From NCBI GenBank assembly GCA_003242955.1, contig QJPH01000513.1:1-36357 (forward strand): a stretch of DNA of 36,357 bases, read 5' to 3'. Made by a program: the position numbers and the translations under genes. The notes under the pieces were generated by a model. That model made no database searches. It was not told the origin of the DNA and saw only the letters and a program-made list of their open reading frames with translations. Origin of the DNA: Candidatus Methylumidiphilus alinenensis (GTDB taxonomy: Bacteria; Pseudomonadota; Gammaproteobacteria; Methylococcales; Methylococcaceae). Shown here piece by piece: positions 14,923 through 24,677 of this stretch. How positions within the stretch are numbered: the first letter of the stretch is position 1; every line of letters begins with the position of its first letter.

Positions 14923-17900
14923 ATGAACGACCATACTCAACGCACCGAATTATTCAAACAACGTCTGGCGGAACGCATCTTATTCTTGGATGGGGCCATG
15001 GGCACCATGATCCAGACTTACAAACTGGAGGAAAAGGATTACCGGGGTGAGCGCTTTGCCGACTGGACGCGAGACCTCAAGGGTAACAACGATTTATTGT
15101 CGCTGACCCAACCGCACATCATCCAAGCCATTGAGCGGGCCTATTTGGATGCGGGTTCGGACATTCTGGAAACCAACACGTTTAATGCCACCCGCATTGC
15201 CATGGCCGATTACGGCATGGAAGAACTAGCCTATGAAATCAACGTCGCATCCGCCCGGTTGGCCCGACAAGTGGCCGACGAAGCCGAGGCTAAAAATCCC
15301 GCCAAACCGCGTTTTGTCGCCGGAGTCATCGGCCCGACCAACCGCACTGCGTCCATGTCTCCCGATGTCAACGATCCGGGGTTTCGCAACGTCAGCTTCG
15401 CCGAACTGGTTGAAGCGTATTATGAAGCCGCACGGGGTCTTGTCGATGGCGGGGCCAATATTCTGATGATCGAGACTATTTTCGACACCCTCAACGCCAA
15501 GGCGGCGATTTTCGCGGTGGAGAAATATTTCGACGATCACGGGTTTAAGTTGCCGGTGATGATTTCCGGCACGATCACCGACGCTTCGGGCCGCACGCTG
15601 TCAGGCCAGACCACCGGTGCTTTCTGGAATTCGCTGCGCCATGTCGAGCCGATTTCCTTTGGTTTCAACTGCGCCCTAGGCCCGGACAAGCTGCGCCAAT
15701 ATGTCGAAGAACTTTCCCGGATTGCCAATACTTATGTCTCGGCCCATCCCAATGCCGGGCTACCCAACGAATTCGGCGAATACGACCTGACCCCGGAGGC
15801 CATGGCGAAGGAAGTTGCCGATTGGGCGGAAAACGGCTATTTGAATATCATCGGCGGTTGTTGCGGTTCCTCGCCCCGCCACATCAAGGCCATCCACGAT
15901 GCCGTCGAGCATTTCCCGCCGCGCCGCATTCCTGACATCCAGCCACAATGCCGTTTGGCTGGGCTGGAGCCAATGAACATCGGGCCTGATTCGCTGTTCG
16001 TCAATATAGGGGAGCGCACCAATGTCACTGGCTCTGCCTTGTTCCGTCGTTTGATCCGGGAGGAGCAATACGAAAAGGCTTTGGACGTAGCTAGGCAACA
16101 AGTGGAAAACGGTGCGCAAATCATCGACATCAACATGGATGAAGGCATGTTGGATTCGAAAGCGGCGATGGTGCGCTTTCTTAGCTTGATTGCCTCCGAA
16201 CCCGATATCGCCCGTGTGCCGGTCATGTTGGATTCCTCCAAGTGGGAAATCCTCGAAGCCGGTTTGCAATGCATCCAGGGCAAGGGCATCGTCAATTCCA
16301 TTTCCATGAAGGAGGGCGAAGAGGCTTTCCTGCACCATGCCAAACTTGCCCGCCGCTATGGTGCGGCTGTGATCGTCATGGCTTTCGACGAACAGGGCCA
16401 AGCCGATACTGAAGATCGTAAAGTGGAAATCTGCACCCGGGCCTATCACCTTTTGACAGGCATTGGCTTTCCGGCTGAAGACATCATTTTCGACCCCAAT
16501 ATCTTCGCTGTTGCCACCGGCATTGAAGAGCACAATAATTACGGTGTGGACTTCATCGAAGCGACCCGCCGTATTAAAGCCACTTTGCCCCATGCATGGA
16601 TATCGGGCGGCGTATCCAATGTCTCGTTTTCCTTCCGTGGCAACGATCCGGTACGAGAGGCAATCCATGCGGTTTTCCTCTACCATGCCATCAAAGCGGG
16701 GATGTCGATGGGCATCGTCAACGCTGGACAATTGGCAATCTACGATGAAATCCCGCCGGCACTGCGCGAGGCGGTGGAGGATGTCATTCTCAATCGACGA
16801 CAGGATGGCACCGAACGCTTGTTGGCAATTGCGGACAATTACCGTGCAGGCGGCGGGCCAGCCGAGAAAAAAGAGGATTTGGCATGGCGGGATTGGCCCG
16901 TGGGCAAACGGCTTGAACATGCCTTGGTCAAAGGCATAGACGAATTTATCGAAACCGATACCGAAGCCGCCCGCCTTGAGGTCGAACGCCCCCTGCATGT
17001 GATCGAAGGCCCGCTGATGGACGGCATGAACGTCGTTGGCGATTTATTCGGGGCAGGCAAAATGTTCCTGCCGCAAGTCGTCAAATCTGCCCGCGTGATG
17101 AAAAAGGCGGTGGCTTTTCTGATGCCCTTCATGGAAGAGGAAAAAGCCTTGATTGGCGAGGTCCAGTCCAACGGCAAGATCATACTCGCCACGGTTAAAG
17201 GCGACGTGCATGACATAGGCAAAAACATCGTTGGCGTGGTATTGCAATGTAACGGCTTTGATGTAGTCGATTTAGGTGTGATGGTGTCTGCGGAAAAAAT
17301 CCTGCAAGCCGCCCGTGATGAGAATGCCGATATGATCGGCTTGAGCGGCCTTATCACGCCGTCATTAGATGAGATGGTCCATGTCGCCAAGGAAATGCAG
17401 CGACAAGGTTTCACCATGCCGTTGCTGATTGGCGGGGCCACGACCTCCCGCGCCCACACGGCGGTCAAAATCGAGCCTAACTATCAAGGCGCGGTGGTTT
17501 ATGTCACCGATGCCTCCCGCGCCGTCGGTGTGGCCGGTAGTTTGTTGAGTGAAGAATTGCGCGAGGAGTATGCTGCAAAAATCAAAAAGGAATACGCAGA
17601 AGTCCGCCTGCGCCACACCGGGCGCAAGCAACAGAACCCCATGCACAGCTTGGATGCCGCCCGTGACAACGCCTTTCATGGCGATTGGCAGGACTATACC
17701 CCGCCCGAGCCGACTTTTCTTGGCGTCAAAGTGTTTGATGGCTATCCCCTCGCCGAACTTGCCGAATGCATCGACTGGACGCCCTTCTTCCATACTTGGG
17801 AGTTAAGCGGCAGTTACCCGAAAATTCTTGACGATGCCCAAGTCGGCGAACATGCCCGCAATCTGTTCGATGATGCCAAAAGGATGCTCAAGCTCATCGT

Positions 17901-18618
17901 CGAACAAAACTGGCTACGGCCCCGTGCTGTGATTGGTTTCTTCGCAGCCAACCGGCAAGGCGACGACATAGTCCTTTACACCGATGACAGTCGCGATGAA
18001 GTATTGACGACTTTGCACCACCTGCGCCAGCAGCACATCAAGCCGCCTGGCCAGCCCAACTACTGCCTGTCCGACTTCGTCGGCTCTGAAGGAGTCGACG
18101 ATTATGTCGGCGGTTTTGCCGTGACAGCCGGTCAGGGTATTGAAGAACATTTGGCTCGTTTTGCCAAAGACCATGACGACTACAGCAGCATCATGCTCAA
18201 AGCCCTTGCCGACCGCCTCGCCGAAGCCCTTGCCGAGGTGATGCACAAACGGGTGCGCACGGAATTTTGGGGCTATGCGGCGGATGAGAATTTAACCACC
18301 CAGCAACTAATCCATGAGGAATACCGGGGCATCCGTCCGGCCCCTGGTTATCCGGCCTGCCCCGACCACACCGAGAAATCCGCGTTGTTTGCCTTGCTCG
18401 ACCCATTGGAAAATGCGGGTATCTTCTTGACGGAAAGCTTCGCCATGCACCCGGCTTCCTCGGTCAGCGGCTGGTATTTCTCCCACCCGGCGGCCAAGTA
18501 TTTCAACGTCGGCAAACTCAACCGCGACCAGGTGGATGATTATGCCAAGCGCAAGGGGATGAGCGTCAAGGAGGTTGAAAAGTGGTTGGGGCAGGTGTTG
18601 GCGTATGAGGCGGAATAA
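14923..18618 (+). CDS. metH: Cobalamin-dependent methionine synthase
   Basis: This 1231-residue protein matches E. coli MetH in length. It transfers a methyl group from 5-methyltetrahydrofolate via methylcobalamin to homocysteine. All four modules are present. The homocysteine domain (about 1-340) has zinc ligands Cys250 (FNCALG), Cys313 and Cys314 (GGCCGSS). The pterin domain (about 355-620) begins [11 protein letters not shown]. The cap and B12 domain (about 650-900) has DVHDIGKN at 761-768, in which His763 is the cobalt ligand, then [11 protein letters not shown] and [11 protein letters not shown]. The AdoMet reactivation domain (about 915-1231) includes [15 protein letters not shown]. It starts 15 bases after the PIN-PhoH gene with AGAGAAGAA as a weak binding site. 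I saw no cobalamin riboswitch upstream. No key residue is missing. Confidence 0.97.
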   Translation: MNDHTQRTELFKQRLAERILFLDGAMGTMIQTYKLEEKDYRGERFADWTRDLKGNNDLLSLTQPHIIQAIERAYLDAGSDILETNTFNATRIAMADYGMEELAYEINVASARLARQVADEAEAKNPAKPRFVAGVIGPTNRTASMSPDVNDPGFRNVSFAELVEAYYEAARGLVDGGANILMIETIFDTLNAKAAIFAVEKYFDDHGFKLPVMISGTITDASGRTLSGQTTGAFWNSLRHVEPISFGFNCALGPDKLRQYVEELSRIANTYVSAHPNAGLPNEFGEYDLTPEAMAKEVADWAENGYLNIIGGCCGSSPRHIKAIHDAVEHFPPRRIPDIQPQCRLAGLEPMNIGPDSLFVNIGERTNVTGSALFRRLIREEQYEKALDVARQQVENGAQIIDINMDEGMLDSKAAMVRFLSLIASEPDIARVPVMLDSSKWEILEAGLQCIQGKGIVNSISMKEGEEAFLHHAKLARRYGAAVIVMAFDEQGQADTEDRKVEICTRAYHLLTGIGFPAEDIIFDPNIFAVATGIEEHNNYGVDFIEATRRIKATLPHAWISGGVSNVSFSFRGNDPVREAIHAVFLYHAIKAGMSMGIVNAGQLAIYDEIPPALREAVEDVILNRRQDGTERLLAIADNYRAGGGPAEKKEDLAWRDWPVGKRLEHALVKGIDEFIETDTEAARLEVERPLHVIEGPLMDGMNVVGDLFGAGKMFLPQVVKSARVMKKAVAFLMPFMEEEKALIGEVQSNGKIILATVKGDVHDIGKNIVGVVLQCNGFDVVDLGVMVSAEKILQAARDENADMIGLSGLITPSLDEMVHVAKEMQRQGFTMPLLIGGATTSRAHTAVKIEPNYQGAVVYVTDASRAVGVAGSLLSEELREEYAAKIKKEYAEVRLRHTGRKQQNPMHSLDAARDNAFHGDWQDYTPPEPTFLGVKVFDGYPLAELAECIDWTPFFHTWELSGSYPKILDDAQVGEHARNLFDDAKRMLKLIVEQNWLRPRAVIGFFAANRQGDDIVLYTDDSRDEVLTTLHHLRQQHIKPPGQPNYCLSDFVGSEGVDDYVGGFAVTAGQGIEEHLARFAKDHDDYSSIMLKALADRLAEALAEVMHKRVRTEFWGYAADENLTTQQLIHEEYRGIRPAPGYPACPDHTEKSALFALLDPLENAGIFLTESFAMHPASSVSGWYFSHPAAKYFNVGKLNRDQVDDYAKRKGMSVKEVEKWLGQVLAYEAE

Positions 18619-18630
18619 GTTTTATGAATG

Positions 18631-18655
18631 CAGCGTTTTCAACATCTGACAGTTC
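18631..18655. repeat. Solo end of element alpha downstream of metH
   Basis: CAGCGTTTTCAACATC is identical to one end of alpha copy 1, and the next bases (TGACAGTTCAATAC) partly follow it. No partner end was found within the next 200 bases, so this is a decayed remnant. Confidence 0.45.
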
Positions 18656-18703
18656 AATACCTTGCCAATCGGCATGAGTGATTTTGGGTTTTGTCATCAT
18701 CCG

Positions 18704-18752
18704 GCAAGGCTTGCCTTGCTGACTCTACACCCAATCCCAAGGCAAGCCTTGC
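18704..18752. terminator. Long inverted repeat after metH
   Basis: Perfect 15-bp arms (GCAAGGCTTGCCTTG at 18704-18718 and its complement at 18738-18752) are separated by 19 bases. Each arm is itself nearly self-complementary. No T-tract follows. It is either a factor-independent terminator for metH or a dispersed palindrome of the CAAGGC/GCCTTG type. Confidence 0.4.
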
Positions 18753-18797
18753 ACTCACGATGTTGGCAAGCCCTCAACCGATTTTCAAAGCCGAACG

Positions 18798-18824
18798 CTT
18801 GAAAAAACTCAAAACATCCCAATA
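18798..18824 (+). promoter_or_regulatory. Heat-shock sigma-32-type promoter of htpG
   Basis: CTTGAAA (18798-18804) fits the sigma-32 -35 consensus. After 12 bases comes TCCCAATA (18817-18824), close to the CCCCATnT -10 consensus. It lies about 100 bases before the htpG start, the class of gene such promoters serve. Confidence 0.6.
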
Positions 18825-18925
18825 ATGGGCCTTATGAATAGTAAAGTTGAACAATATCAACTTAAAATATCGGGCTGAATCGGCTTTATTTAAACCACTA
18901 TATTACAAGAGGATTTGCAAACGCC

Positions 18926-20821
18926 ATGTCTGTTGCGGAAAACAAAGTCACTTTAGGATTTGAAGCGGAAGTCAAGCAACTGCTTCATTTGATGATCCAT
19001 TCCTTGTACAGCAACAAGGAAATTTTTCTACGCGAACTGATCTCCAATGCTTCCGATGCCGCCGACAAGCTGCGCTTCAATGCGCTGAGCAACGAAAGCC
19101 TCTACGAAGGCGACAGCCAGTTGAAAATCCGCGTCGATTTCGACAAGGAAAATCGCACCATCACGATAGAGGATAACGGCATCGGCATGAACCGCGACGA
19201 AGTGCGCGAAAACATCGGCACCATTGCCCGTTCAGGCACTCGCCATTTCTTTGAATCGCTGACGGGCGACGAAACCAAGGACAGCCAACTCATTGGGCAG
19301 TTTGGCGTTGGTTTCTATTCTTCTTTCATCGTCGCCGACCGGGTGACTTTGGAAACCCGCGAGGCCGGCGGCGACCCTGAGGAAGGTGTGCGCTGGGAAT
19401 CGAAAGGGGAAGGGGAATTCACCTTGGAAACCATCCAAAAACTTGATCGCGGCACCAAAATCACCCTGCACCTGCGCGAGGGCGAGGACGAGTTCCTGGA
19501 AAACTGGAAGCTACGCACCATCATCCGTAAATTCTCCGACCATATTTCAATCCCCATTGAAATGAAAAAGGAAAACTACGGCGAGGACAAGGACGAAAAA
19601 CCGGTAGAGTATGAAACGGTCAACAGTGCCTCGGCGTTGTGGACCAAATCCAAGGACGAAATATCCGAAGAACAATACACCGAGTTTTTCAAGCATGTCT
19701 CCCATGATTTGAAAGAGCCGTTGGCCCGCGTCCACAGCCGCGTCGAGGGTAATAACGAGTATACCTTGCTGTTGTACATCCCGTCACATGCGCCTTTTGA
19801 CCTTTGGGATCGCGACCCCAAGCATGGGGTGAAGCTGTATGTTCGCAAAGTGTTCATCACCGACGATGCCGACAAGTTGATGCCGCGCTACCTGCGATTT
19901 ATTCGCGGTGTCATCGACTCCGATTCCTTGCCGTTGAACATTTCCCGCGAATTGCTCCAGGAAAATAAGCTGCTGGAAAAAATCCGTTCCGGCGCGGTGA
20001 AGAAGTTGCTCGGGTTGTTTGAAGATTTGGCCAATAACGAGCCGGAAAAATTCAAATCCTTCTGGAAAGAATTTGGCCAGGTGCTCAAGGAGGGCATCAT
20101 TGATGATTACAAGAACAAGGATCGCATCGCCAAACTATTGCGCTTCTCTTCCACCGAGACGGATACCCAAGAAGTTGGGCTAGACGACTATATCGGGCGC
20201 ATGAAAGAAGGCCAGGATAAGATTTATTACATCACCGCCGATAGTTTGTCAGCGGCCAAGAATAGCCCACACTTGGAAATTTTCCGCAAGAAAGGTGTAG
20301 AGGTATTGTTGTTGGGCGACCGCATCGACTCTTGGCTGACAGACCACCTGAGCGATTACGAAGGCAAGCATCTGCAATCCATCGCCCGCGGCGATCTGGA
20401 TTTGGGCAAGCTGGAAGAAGAGAAGGAAAAAGAAGAAATCAACAGTGTCGGCAAGGACTTTGAGGAAGTGATCGGAAAAATCAAGCAAGCCCTAGACGGC
20501 AAGGTTTCTGATGTACGCATTAGCCATCGCTTGACCGAATCCCCGGCCTGCCTAGTCAGCGAGGCTTATGGGATGAGCCGTACCATGGAGCGCATCCTGA
20601 AAGAAGCAGGACAAAACTTCCCGAGCAGCAAGCCGGTTTTCGAGATTAACCCGAACCATCCATTGATTGGCAAGCTCAAAAACGAGGCTGACGAAACCCG
20701 CTTTGCTGACTTGACCCTGATACTTTTCGATCAGGCTGTACTAAGCGAAGGCGGTCAGATTGACGATCCGGCGGCGTTCGTCCATAAACTCAATAGCTTG
20801 CTACAGCAATTCATGGCGTAG
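18926..20821 (+). CDS. htpG: Molecular chaperone HtpG (Hsp90)
   Basis: This 631-residue protein has the normal bacterial Hsp90 length. The GHKL ATPase domain has [18 protein letters not shown] (about 33-50), DNGIGM (near 82) and GQFGVGFYS (near 124-132), the ATP-binding N, G1 and G2 regions. The middle domain includes [16 protein letters not shown] near 330-345 with the conserved Arg. The C-terminal dimer domain ends [10 protein letters not shown] without a eukaryotic MEEVD tail, as expected. It is a cytoplasmic ATP-dependent dimeric chaperone that assists late protein folding with DnaK. GAGG at 18910-18913 is the binding site and a sigma-32-like promoter lies about 100 bases upstream. It appears monocistronic. 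Confidence 0.97.
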   Translation: MSVAENKVTLGFEAEVKQLLHLMIHSLYSNKEIFLRELISNASDAADKLRFNALSNESLYEGDSQLKIRVDFDKENRTITIEDNGIGMNRDEVRENIGTIARSGTRHFFESLTGDETKDSQLIGQFGVGFYSSFIVADRVTLETREAGGDPEEGVRWESKGEGEFTLETIQKLDRGTKITLHLREGEDEFLENWKLRTIIRKFSDHISIPIEMKKENYGEDKDEKPVEYETVNSASALWTKSKDEISEEQYTEFFKHVSHDLKEPLARVHSRVEGNNEYTLLLYIPSHAPFDLWDRDPKHGVKLYVRKVFITDDADKLMPRYLRFIRGVIDSDSLPLNISRELLQENKLLEKIRSGAVKKLLGLFEDLANNEPEKFKSFWKEFGQVLKEGIIDDYKNKDRIAKLLRFSSTETDTQEVGLDDYIGRMKEGQDKIYYITADSLSAAKNSPHLEIFRKKGVEVLLLGDRIDSWLTDHLSDYEGKHLQSIARGDLDLGKLEEEKEKEEINSVGKDFEEVIGKIKQALDGKVSDVRISHRLTESPACLVSEAYGMSRTMERILKEAGQNFPSSKPVFEINPNHPLIGKLKNEADETRFADLTLILFDQAVLSEGGQIDDPAAFVHKLNSLLQQFMA

Positions 20822-20946
20822 CACTCACCCCACCCTAACCCTCAATGCTGTTGACACACTCCTTCCCCCCACGGGGGAAGGTTGGGATGGGGCGACCAAA
20901 AGGCGGCGAAGTAGGGGTGGGGACCGAACCTGTCCCTACAGTTTTA
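20821..20946. repeat. REP-like repeat after htpG
   Basis: CCTTCCCCCCACGGGGGAAGG (near 20861-20881) is a perfect hairpin within a CTCACCCCACCCTAACCCT...GGTTGGGATGGGG context. It is related to 893-925 and 8295-8330. It may end htpG transcription. Element delta follows. Confidence 0.5.
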
Positions 20947-21173
20947 GTGGGGCATATGCATTAAAATGGGTGCGATTAGAAGTGATGCGTCCTAACCTCA
21001 GAGCAAGAAAATACAGGATCGCGGATTGAAAGTAGTCAGGAATAAGCCCGAGCTAGTGGGCATTTCCGGCAACCTGACTGGTAGAATGCAAAAAAACGGT
21101 CGCTGCACTACGCACGACCTTACTCCGACTTACGCCGAATCACTTTTAATCGCACCACATTAAAATATGCCAC
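20947..21173. mobile_element. MITE-like element delta
   Basis: Imperfect terminal inverted repeats of about 40 bases define this 227-bp element. The left begins GTGGGGCATATGCATTAAAA and continues to GTGCGATTAGAAGTGATGCG. The right, read on the minus strand, begins GTGGCATATTTTAATGTGGT and continues to GCGATTAAAAGTGATTCG. The interior holds a REP-like hairpin near 21035-21075 (AATAAGCCCG ... GGGCATTTCCGG). The arms have drifted, suggesting an old insertion. No gene is inside. Confidence 0.55.
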
Positions 21174-21203
21174 TTGACAACGGTGTACCGTAAGACTTAT
21201 TAT
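21174..21203 (+). promoter_or_regulatory. Sigma-70-type promoter for the membrane-protein cassette
   Basis: TTGACA (21174-21179), then 18 bases, then TATTAT (21198-21203). It lies immediately next to element delta and about 130 bases before the first gene. The leader contains a small hairpin (ATGCCTTTTCACAAGGCAT near 21211-21229). Confidence 0.5.
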
Positions 21204-21336
21204 CGCACTTGATGCCTTTTCACAAGGCATTGTAATTTCTTTAACAATCAAGAGTTGTTCCATTTGTGTCATTGGCTTAATTTTGTCAATGGCTTTTTGT
21301 GCTTAATCGTTTTATATACAGCATCGAGGAAAAAAA

Positions 21337-21696
21337 ATGATTGGAATAGGTAAACTGATCCCATATTTACCAATATTATTTGTTTTTTTTGGTACTTTTT
21401 TAGAATTAATATTAAATATATTTAATCCGCATCTTCTAGCAGGGAAAATATCATCAACAGCATTTACATTATATAATGGTCTATTGTTGAAAAATGTTAG
21501 TTCTGGATTGTTTGGTGCATATTCAGCGGATAATCAAGTAATATACATACTTATGGATATTATTTTAATAATTCTTTGGATATTATGCATGATTGTAGGT
21601 TCAAAGAGAAACAACCTAGGTTCTCTTCTAATGTTTATATTTAGTATTGCTCTTTCTTATACTTGTCTTCTTAACTCTATTAATCTTATAATTTAA
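21337..21696 (+). CDS. Small AT-rich integral membrane protein, unknown function
   Basis: This 119-residue protein has three predicted membrane segments: about 8-30 (LIPYLPILFVFFGTFLELIL), 67-87 (VIYILMDIILIILWILCMIV) and 95-116 (LGSLLMFIFSIALSYTCLL). GAGG lies 12 bases upstream of the ATG. Codon use is strongly A/T-biased compared with htpG and the glucan genes, suggesting acquisition. It is 15 bases before a second small membrane protein. Together they form a closed cassette with promoter and terminator. I recognise no family. Confidence 0.65.
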   Translation: MIGIGKLIPYLPILFVFFGTFLELILNIFNPHLLAGKISSTAFTLYNGLLLKNVSSGLFGAYSADNQVIYILMDIILIILWILCMIVGSKRNNLGSLLMFIFSIALSYTCLLNSINLII

Positions 21697-21711
21697 TTAC
21701 CGGAGGTTGCC

Positions 21712-22026
21712 ATGTTAACAGAACTACTCATTGGAAACTTAATTTCAATTATTCTAGGATCTGTTATGTGGGTTTATGCTAATAAACAGATAAACAACAA
21801 CATGGAAACCAGCCCCCATAAAATGATTTTATTAATCAGCGACTCCGTGTCGACCCTTATTAGGGCTACAGTGAAAATTATTCCGATCTGGTTGCTTATA
21901 TCGCTATTGGCTATAGTAGTAGCTGTAGCTATAGCTATGCCATCAATAAAGAGTTCCATCTTGTTTGTACTATCTTGTTTGATGGCCTTAGCTGCTATTG
22001 TTAGCAGTAAAATTGTAGCAAGATAA
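21712..22026 (+). CDS. Small integral membrane protein, unknown function
   Basis: This 104-residue protein has membrane segments at about 5-23 (LLIGNLISIILGSVMWVYA), 54-75 (KIIPIWLLISLLAIVVAVAI) and 81-100. The connecting region around NNNMETSPHK is polar. A strong GGAGG precedes the ATG at ideal spacing. It is the second gene of the cassette and is followed 40 bases later by a classic terminator. Function is unknown; co-expression with the preceding membrane protein is likely. Confidence 0.65.
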   Translation: MLTELLIGNLISIILGSVMWVYANKQINNNMETSPHKMILLISDSVSTLIRATVKIIPIWLLISLLAIVVAVAIAMPSIKSSILFVLSCLMALAAIVSSKIVAR

Positions 22027-22066
22027 AAAATACACAGATAACAGGTAAGTAATAGACAAATTAGTT

Positions 22067-22094
22067 AAGCCCGCCTCAGTGCGGGCTTTTTGTT
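22067..22094 (+). terminator. Rho-independent terminator
   Basis: An 8-bp stem AAGCCCGC / GCGGGCTT with loop CTCAGT is followed by TTTTTGTTGT. It ends the two-gene membrane-protein cassette. Confidence 0.85.
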
Positions 22095-22161
22095 GTATTT
22101 CGTAAAAAAATGTGAAAAATAGAGTCAGGTTTTACTTTTTGCCTTTATAAATTGGGCAGTT

Positions 22162-22315
22162 ACTCCCATTTCACTAAAATATTAGATAAAAATGTAAGTC
22201 TGGTTAGCGTAGCGTAACCCGACAAAAACACCATGGGTATGTTGTTTGCTTGGTTACGGTGCAAGCGCCTAACCCGACTTACAGCACATATATATTTTTA
22301 GAGTGAAATGGGAGT
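22162..22315. mobile_element. MITE-like element epsilon
   Basis: This 154-bp element has 14-bp perfect terminal inverted repeats (ACTCCCATTTCACT and AGTGAAATGGGAGT), extended by AAAATAT/ATATTTTTA. Inside is a palindromic pair of the widespread GTAAGTCTGGTTAGCG ... CCTAACCCGACTTAC type. Nothing coding is seen in it. The following 170 bases (22316-22487) also hold no recognisable gene. Confidence 0.6.
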
Positions 22316-22487
22316 AGTACCGGACGCAATAACTGCCCCCGCGTATTTCGCCGAATGGGAATACACCAAAATCCATACCACCACTGATCGACCGATCAAC
22401 GGGATGCGGGGTTACGCTTTGGCCTGTTTCCCTCTAGTTTTATCCGCCCGCGCCCCAATAAGTTCTGGCGTTCGTCCCCCACGCTGT

Positions 22488-22748
22488 CTATTTCAAAAGC
22501 GGATGGTCTTTGGGCAATTGGCGGGAAATCCATATCGCCAGTTTGTGTTTCATGTTGGGAATGTTCTCTTGGTCGACGGCAAGAGGCGTTATCAACTTGT
22601 CATTGACCAATAGGCGGTAACTGCATTCCACTTTCTCATTGGCCGTCGTAGTGGGCGGAAAACCAGCAAATCCTCGGTTCTTTGCATATTTTTCCGCGAC
22701 TTCCACGGCTTTCTTGAGAAGCTGGACTTCATTCTTTATTTTGGTCAT
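22488..22748 (-). CDS. Small hypothetical protein downstream of the GH17 gene
   Basis: This 86-residue protein starts at ATG 22746-22748 (MTKIKNEVQLLKKAVEVAEK). The frame extends upstream into the GH17 gene, but that part has no credible initiation. It is charged and helical at the N-terminus (KKAVEVAEKYAKNRGF), followed by a probable beta region (ECSYRLLVNDKLITPLAV) and KHKLAIWISRQLPKDHPLLK. It has no signal peptide or membrane segment. It lies 37 bases after the GH17 gene on the same strand, so it may be cotranscribed. No function can be assigned. Confidence 0.45.
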   Translation of the reverse strand: MTKIKNEVQLLKKAVEVAEKYAKNRGFAGFPPTTTANEKVECSYRLLVNDKLITPLAVDQENIPNMKHKLAIWISRQLPKDHPLLK

Positions 22749-22785
22749 GTGTTTGTATTGTTGGGAATAGGCGGCAGTTGCTGTT

Positions 22786-24543
22786 TTACGGGGTTTGCTG
22801 ACGATGGCGCGAACGCAGTTCGACGATTGCCGGGCCAAGCACCGATCCGGCCAGTAACAGGCATAATCCGGTCCATTCAAAGGCGTGTTGGTTTATCCCT
22901 CTGGCAAGCCCCCAAGGTTCGTCCGGCGATATGACCACATGCTCGAAGACCGTTATCCAAATTCCTGAAAAACCAATCCATCCGGCCAGGAAAACTTCTT
23001 CCAAGTCGGCTTGGTTTTTTCCGTTGACCCAAGACAACAGCGCTAAAAATAAAGCCGGGGCCGAGTAGAGTGCCAGAGGGTAATCGCGGTAGCGTGAATC
23101 GAAGACAAGAAGCATGCAAACCATGGCAGCGCCGAAGAGGAATGCGGCCCGCAAAGCGCCTGACCAGCGGGCAATGCTATCGAAGCTTTGATCGTTGCGC
23201 CTTACCCAGCGCAAACAATGGCTAACAGGAGCCAAGCTGGGTGTTGTACCCCCTAGCGAACAACAGGCGGCCAAAGGCCGGCCAAATAAAAATACGGCGG
23301 CTATCAGGAAGGCGAAATATAGGCTTGTGACTATCCATTCCAACGGTGTGCGGTTCGCCATCACCATCTCGCGCAAAAAACCGGTAGAAGCGCCGCCGCC
23401 TATGGCGCTGATGGCGAGCAAAGCCATGGCATGGACACTGTTCAGTCGTAACCGTTCAATCCAGGATGTCCTCGCACCCAGGGAGGAGTGAACGGTTACG
23501 GTCAATTTACGCCGTTCCAAGTAGGCAAACACGGCAAATACCAAACCCATCATGGCGAAAGCCACATAGCTCCACGACTGGGCTTCTGCCACGGGTCCGC
23601 GAAACGGAAACTTCGGGGTGTCGTAACTGTCATACAAACCCCAATAGCCGCCGACTGCACCCTCCAATTTTCGCTTCCAAGGCTGATCAAACGCCTCAAT
23701 GGCGTTGTAGTTTATTTTTTCCAGATTCGCACGCACAGAGAACTCACGAATGAAACGCGCTTGGTTGACCAGGCTAGGCACTGCACCTTGGCGCTGTCGG
23801 CCAAAGCTTGGCCAACCCGTTTCGCCAATCATCACCTCCTTGCCTTTCAGTTCATTTTTAACTTTTTGATAAATGTGGCTGACATGTCCGACGGCATTGC
23901 CAATGTCGACAGGGCGGTCTTCCCAATAAGGCAGGATGTGAACAGTGACAAAGGAGACGGCATCGGCTAGTTCCCTATTGCGTAGCCAGAATTCCCAAAC
24001 ATCGGCATACGTCACCTTGACACCGGGAACGGCAGACTTGACACGCTCGATATAGGCCCTTATCACTGATGCGGGTTGCTCCCCGCGCAACAGAACCTCG
24101 TTTCCGACTACAATGGCTCGGATGGTGGACGGATATTTACGGGCAATATCCACTGCGCGAGTCAGTTCCTTTTCATTATCGCTTTGACTTCGTCCGATCC
24201 ACATTCCTAGCAAAACTTTGATCCCCAGTTGTTGGGCGATCCTTGGCACTTCATGCAAACCCTGTCCTACGGAATAGATGCGCACACAATCGAAGCGTTG
24301 TGCCAAATTTTTCAAGTCAGCCTCGATTTGAGATGCCTCAATGTGCATGGATCTAACGAGCGGTGTTTGATGCGGTTTGTGGTAGGGTGAGTAGGACACG
24401 CAGCTAAGGCGGTCTGTCGGGGCATCCACAAGAATAATGGGTTGGCTTAAATTCCACCAATGCCAGATCGTCAGCAAGGAAGCCACTGCCAGGATGAAGG
24501 AAACGAACCAACGTTTCAATAGCATGTCAATCACACCATCCAC
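22786..24543 (-). CDS. GH17 family membrane protein (beta-1,3-glucan hydrolase/transferase)
   Basis: This 585-residue protein has an N-terminal anchor (about 11-27, WFVSFILAVASLLTIWHWW), a periplasmic GH17 domain (about 45-325), and about seven membrane segments at 330-575. The GH17 acid/base Glu149 lies in VVGNEVLLRG and the nucleophile Glu241 in MIGETGWPS. Other family marks are VRIYSVGQGL (87-96), ILPYWEDRP and NAIEAFDQPWK. GH17 enzymes act on beta-1,3-glucans, and bacterial versions often work as transglycosylases that branch or extend chains. The partner is probably the NdvB-like synthase at 25530, whose own N-terminal GH17 domain is clearly homologous. Start could be ATG 24543 or 24525. 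It is divergent from the small exported protein at 24678. Confidence 0.85.
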   Translation of the reverse strand: MDGVIDMLLKRWFVSFILAVASLLTIWHWWNLSQPIILVDAPTDRLSCVSYSPYHKPHQTPLVRSMHIEASQIEADLKNLAQRFDCVRIYSVGQGLHEVPRIAQQLGIKVLLGMWIGRSQSDNEKELTRAVDIARKYPSTIRAIVVGNEVLLRGEQPASVIRAYIERVKSAVPGVKVTYADVWEFWLRNRELADAVSFVTVHILPYWEDRPVDIGNAVGHVSHIYQKVKNELKGKEVMIGETGWPSFGRQRQGAVPSLVNQARFIREFSVRANLEKINYNAIEAFDQPWKRKLEGAVGGYWGLYDSYDTPKFPFRGPVAEAQSWSYVAFAMMGLVFAVFAYLERRKLTVTVHSSLGARTSWIERLRLNSVHAMALLAISAIGGGASTGFLREMVMANRTPLEWIVTSLYFAFLIAAVFLFGRPLAACCSLGGTTPSLAPVSHCLRWVRRNDQSFDSIARWSGALRAAFLFGAAMVCMLLVFDSRYRDYPLALYSAPALFLALLSWVNGKNQADLEEVFLAGWIGFSGIWITVFEHVVISPDEPWGLARGINQHAFEWTGLCLLLAGSVLGPAIVELRSRHRQQTP

Positions 24544-24677
24544 TTACAAGAATATTGTTAGATAATGTACCATAGACTCATAGATTCACATCCAGGGTTA
24601 TGCACAGCCCAAAGCTTACGCTGACCCATAGACTTAAAATAACAAACAATCATTACGAAAGAAAAAGGTCGCATTTT

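Noticed and set aside
15760-16998. Minus-strand frame of 412 codons inside metH
   Set aside because: It is antisense to conserved MetH domains. Long antisense frames are common in genes with this codon bias, and no motif is present.
22308-22613. Plus-strand frame of 101 codons
   Set aside because: It starts within the end of element epsilon and is antisense to the small gene at 22488-22748. No recognisable domain.
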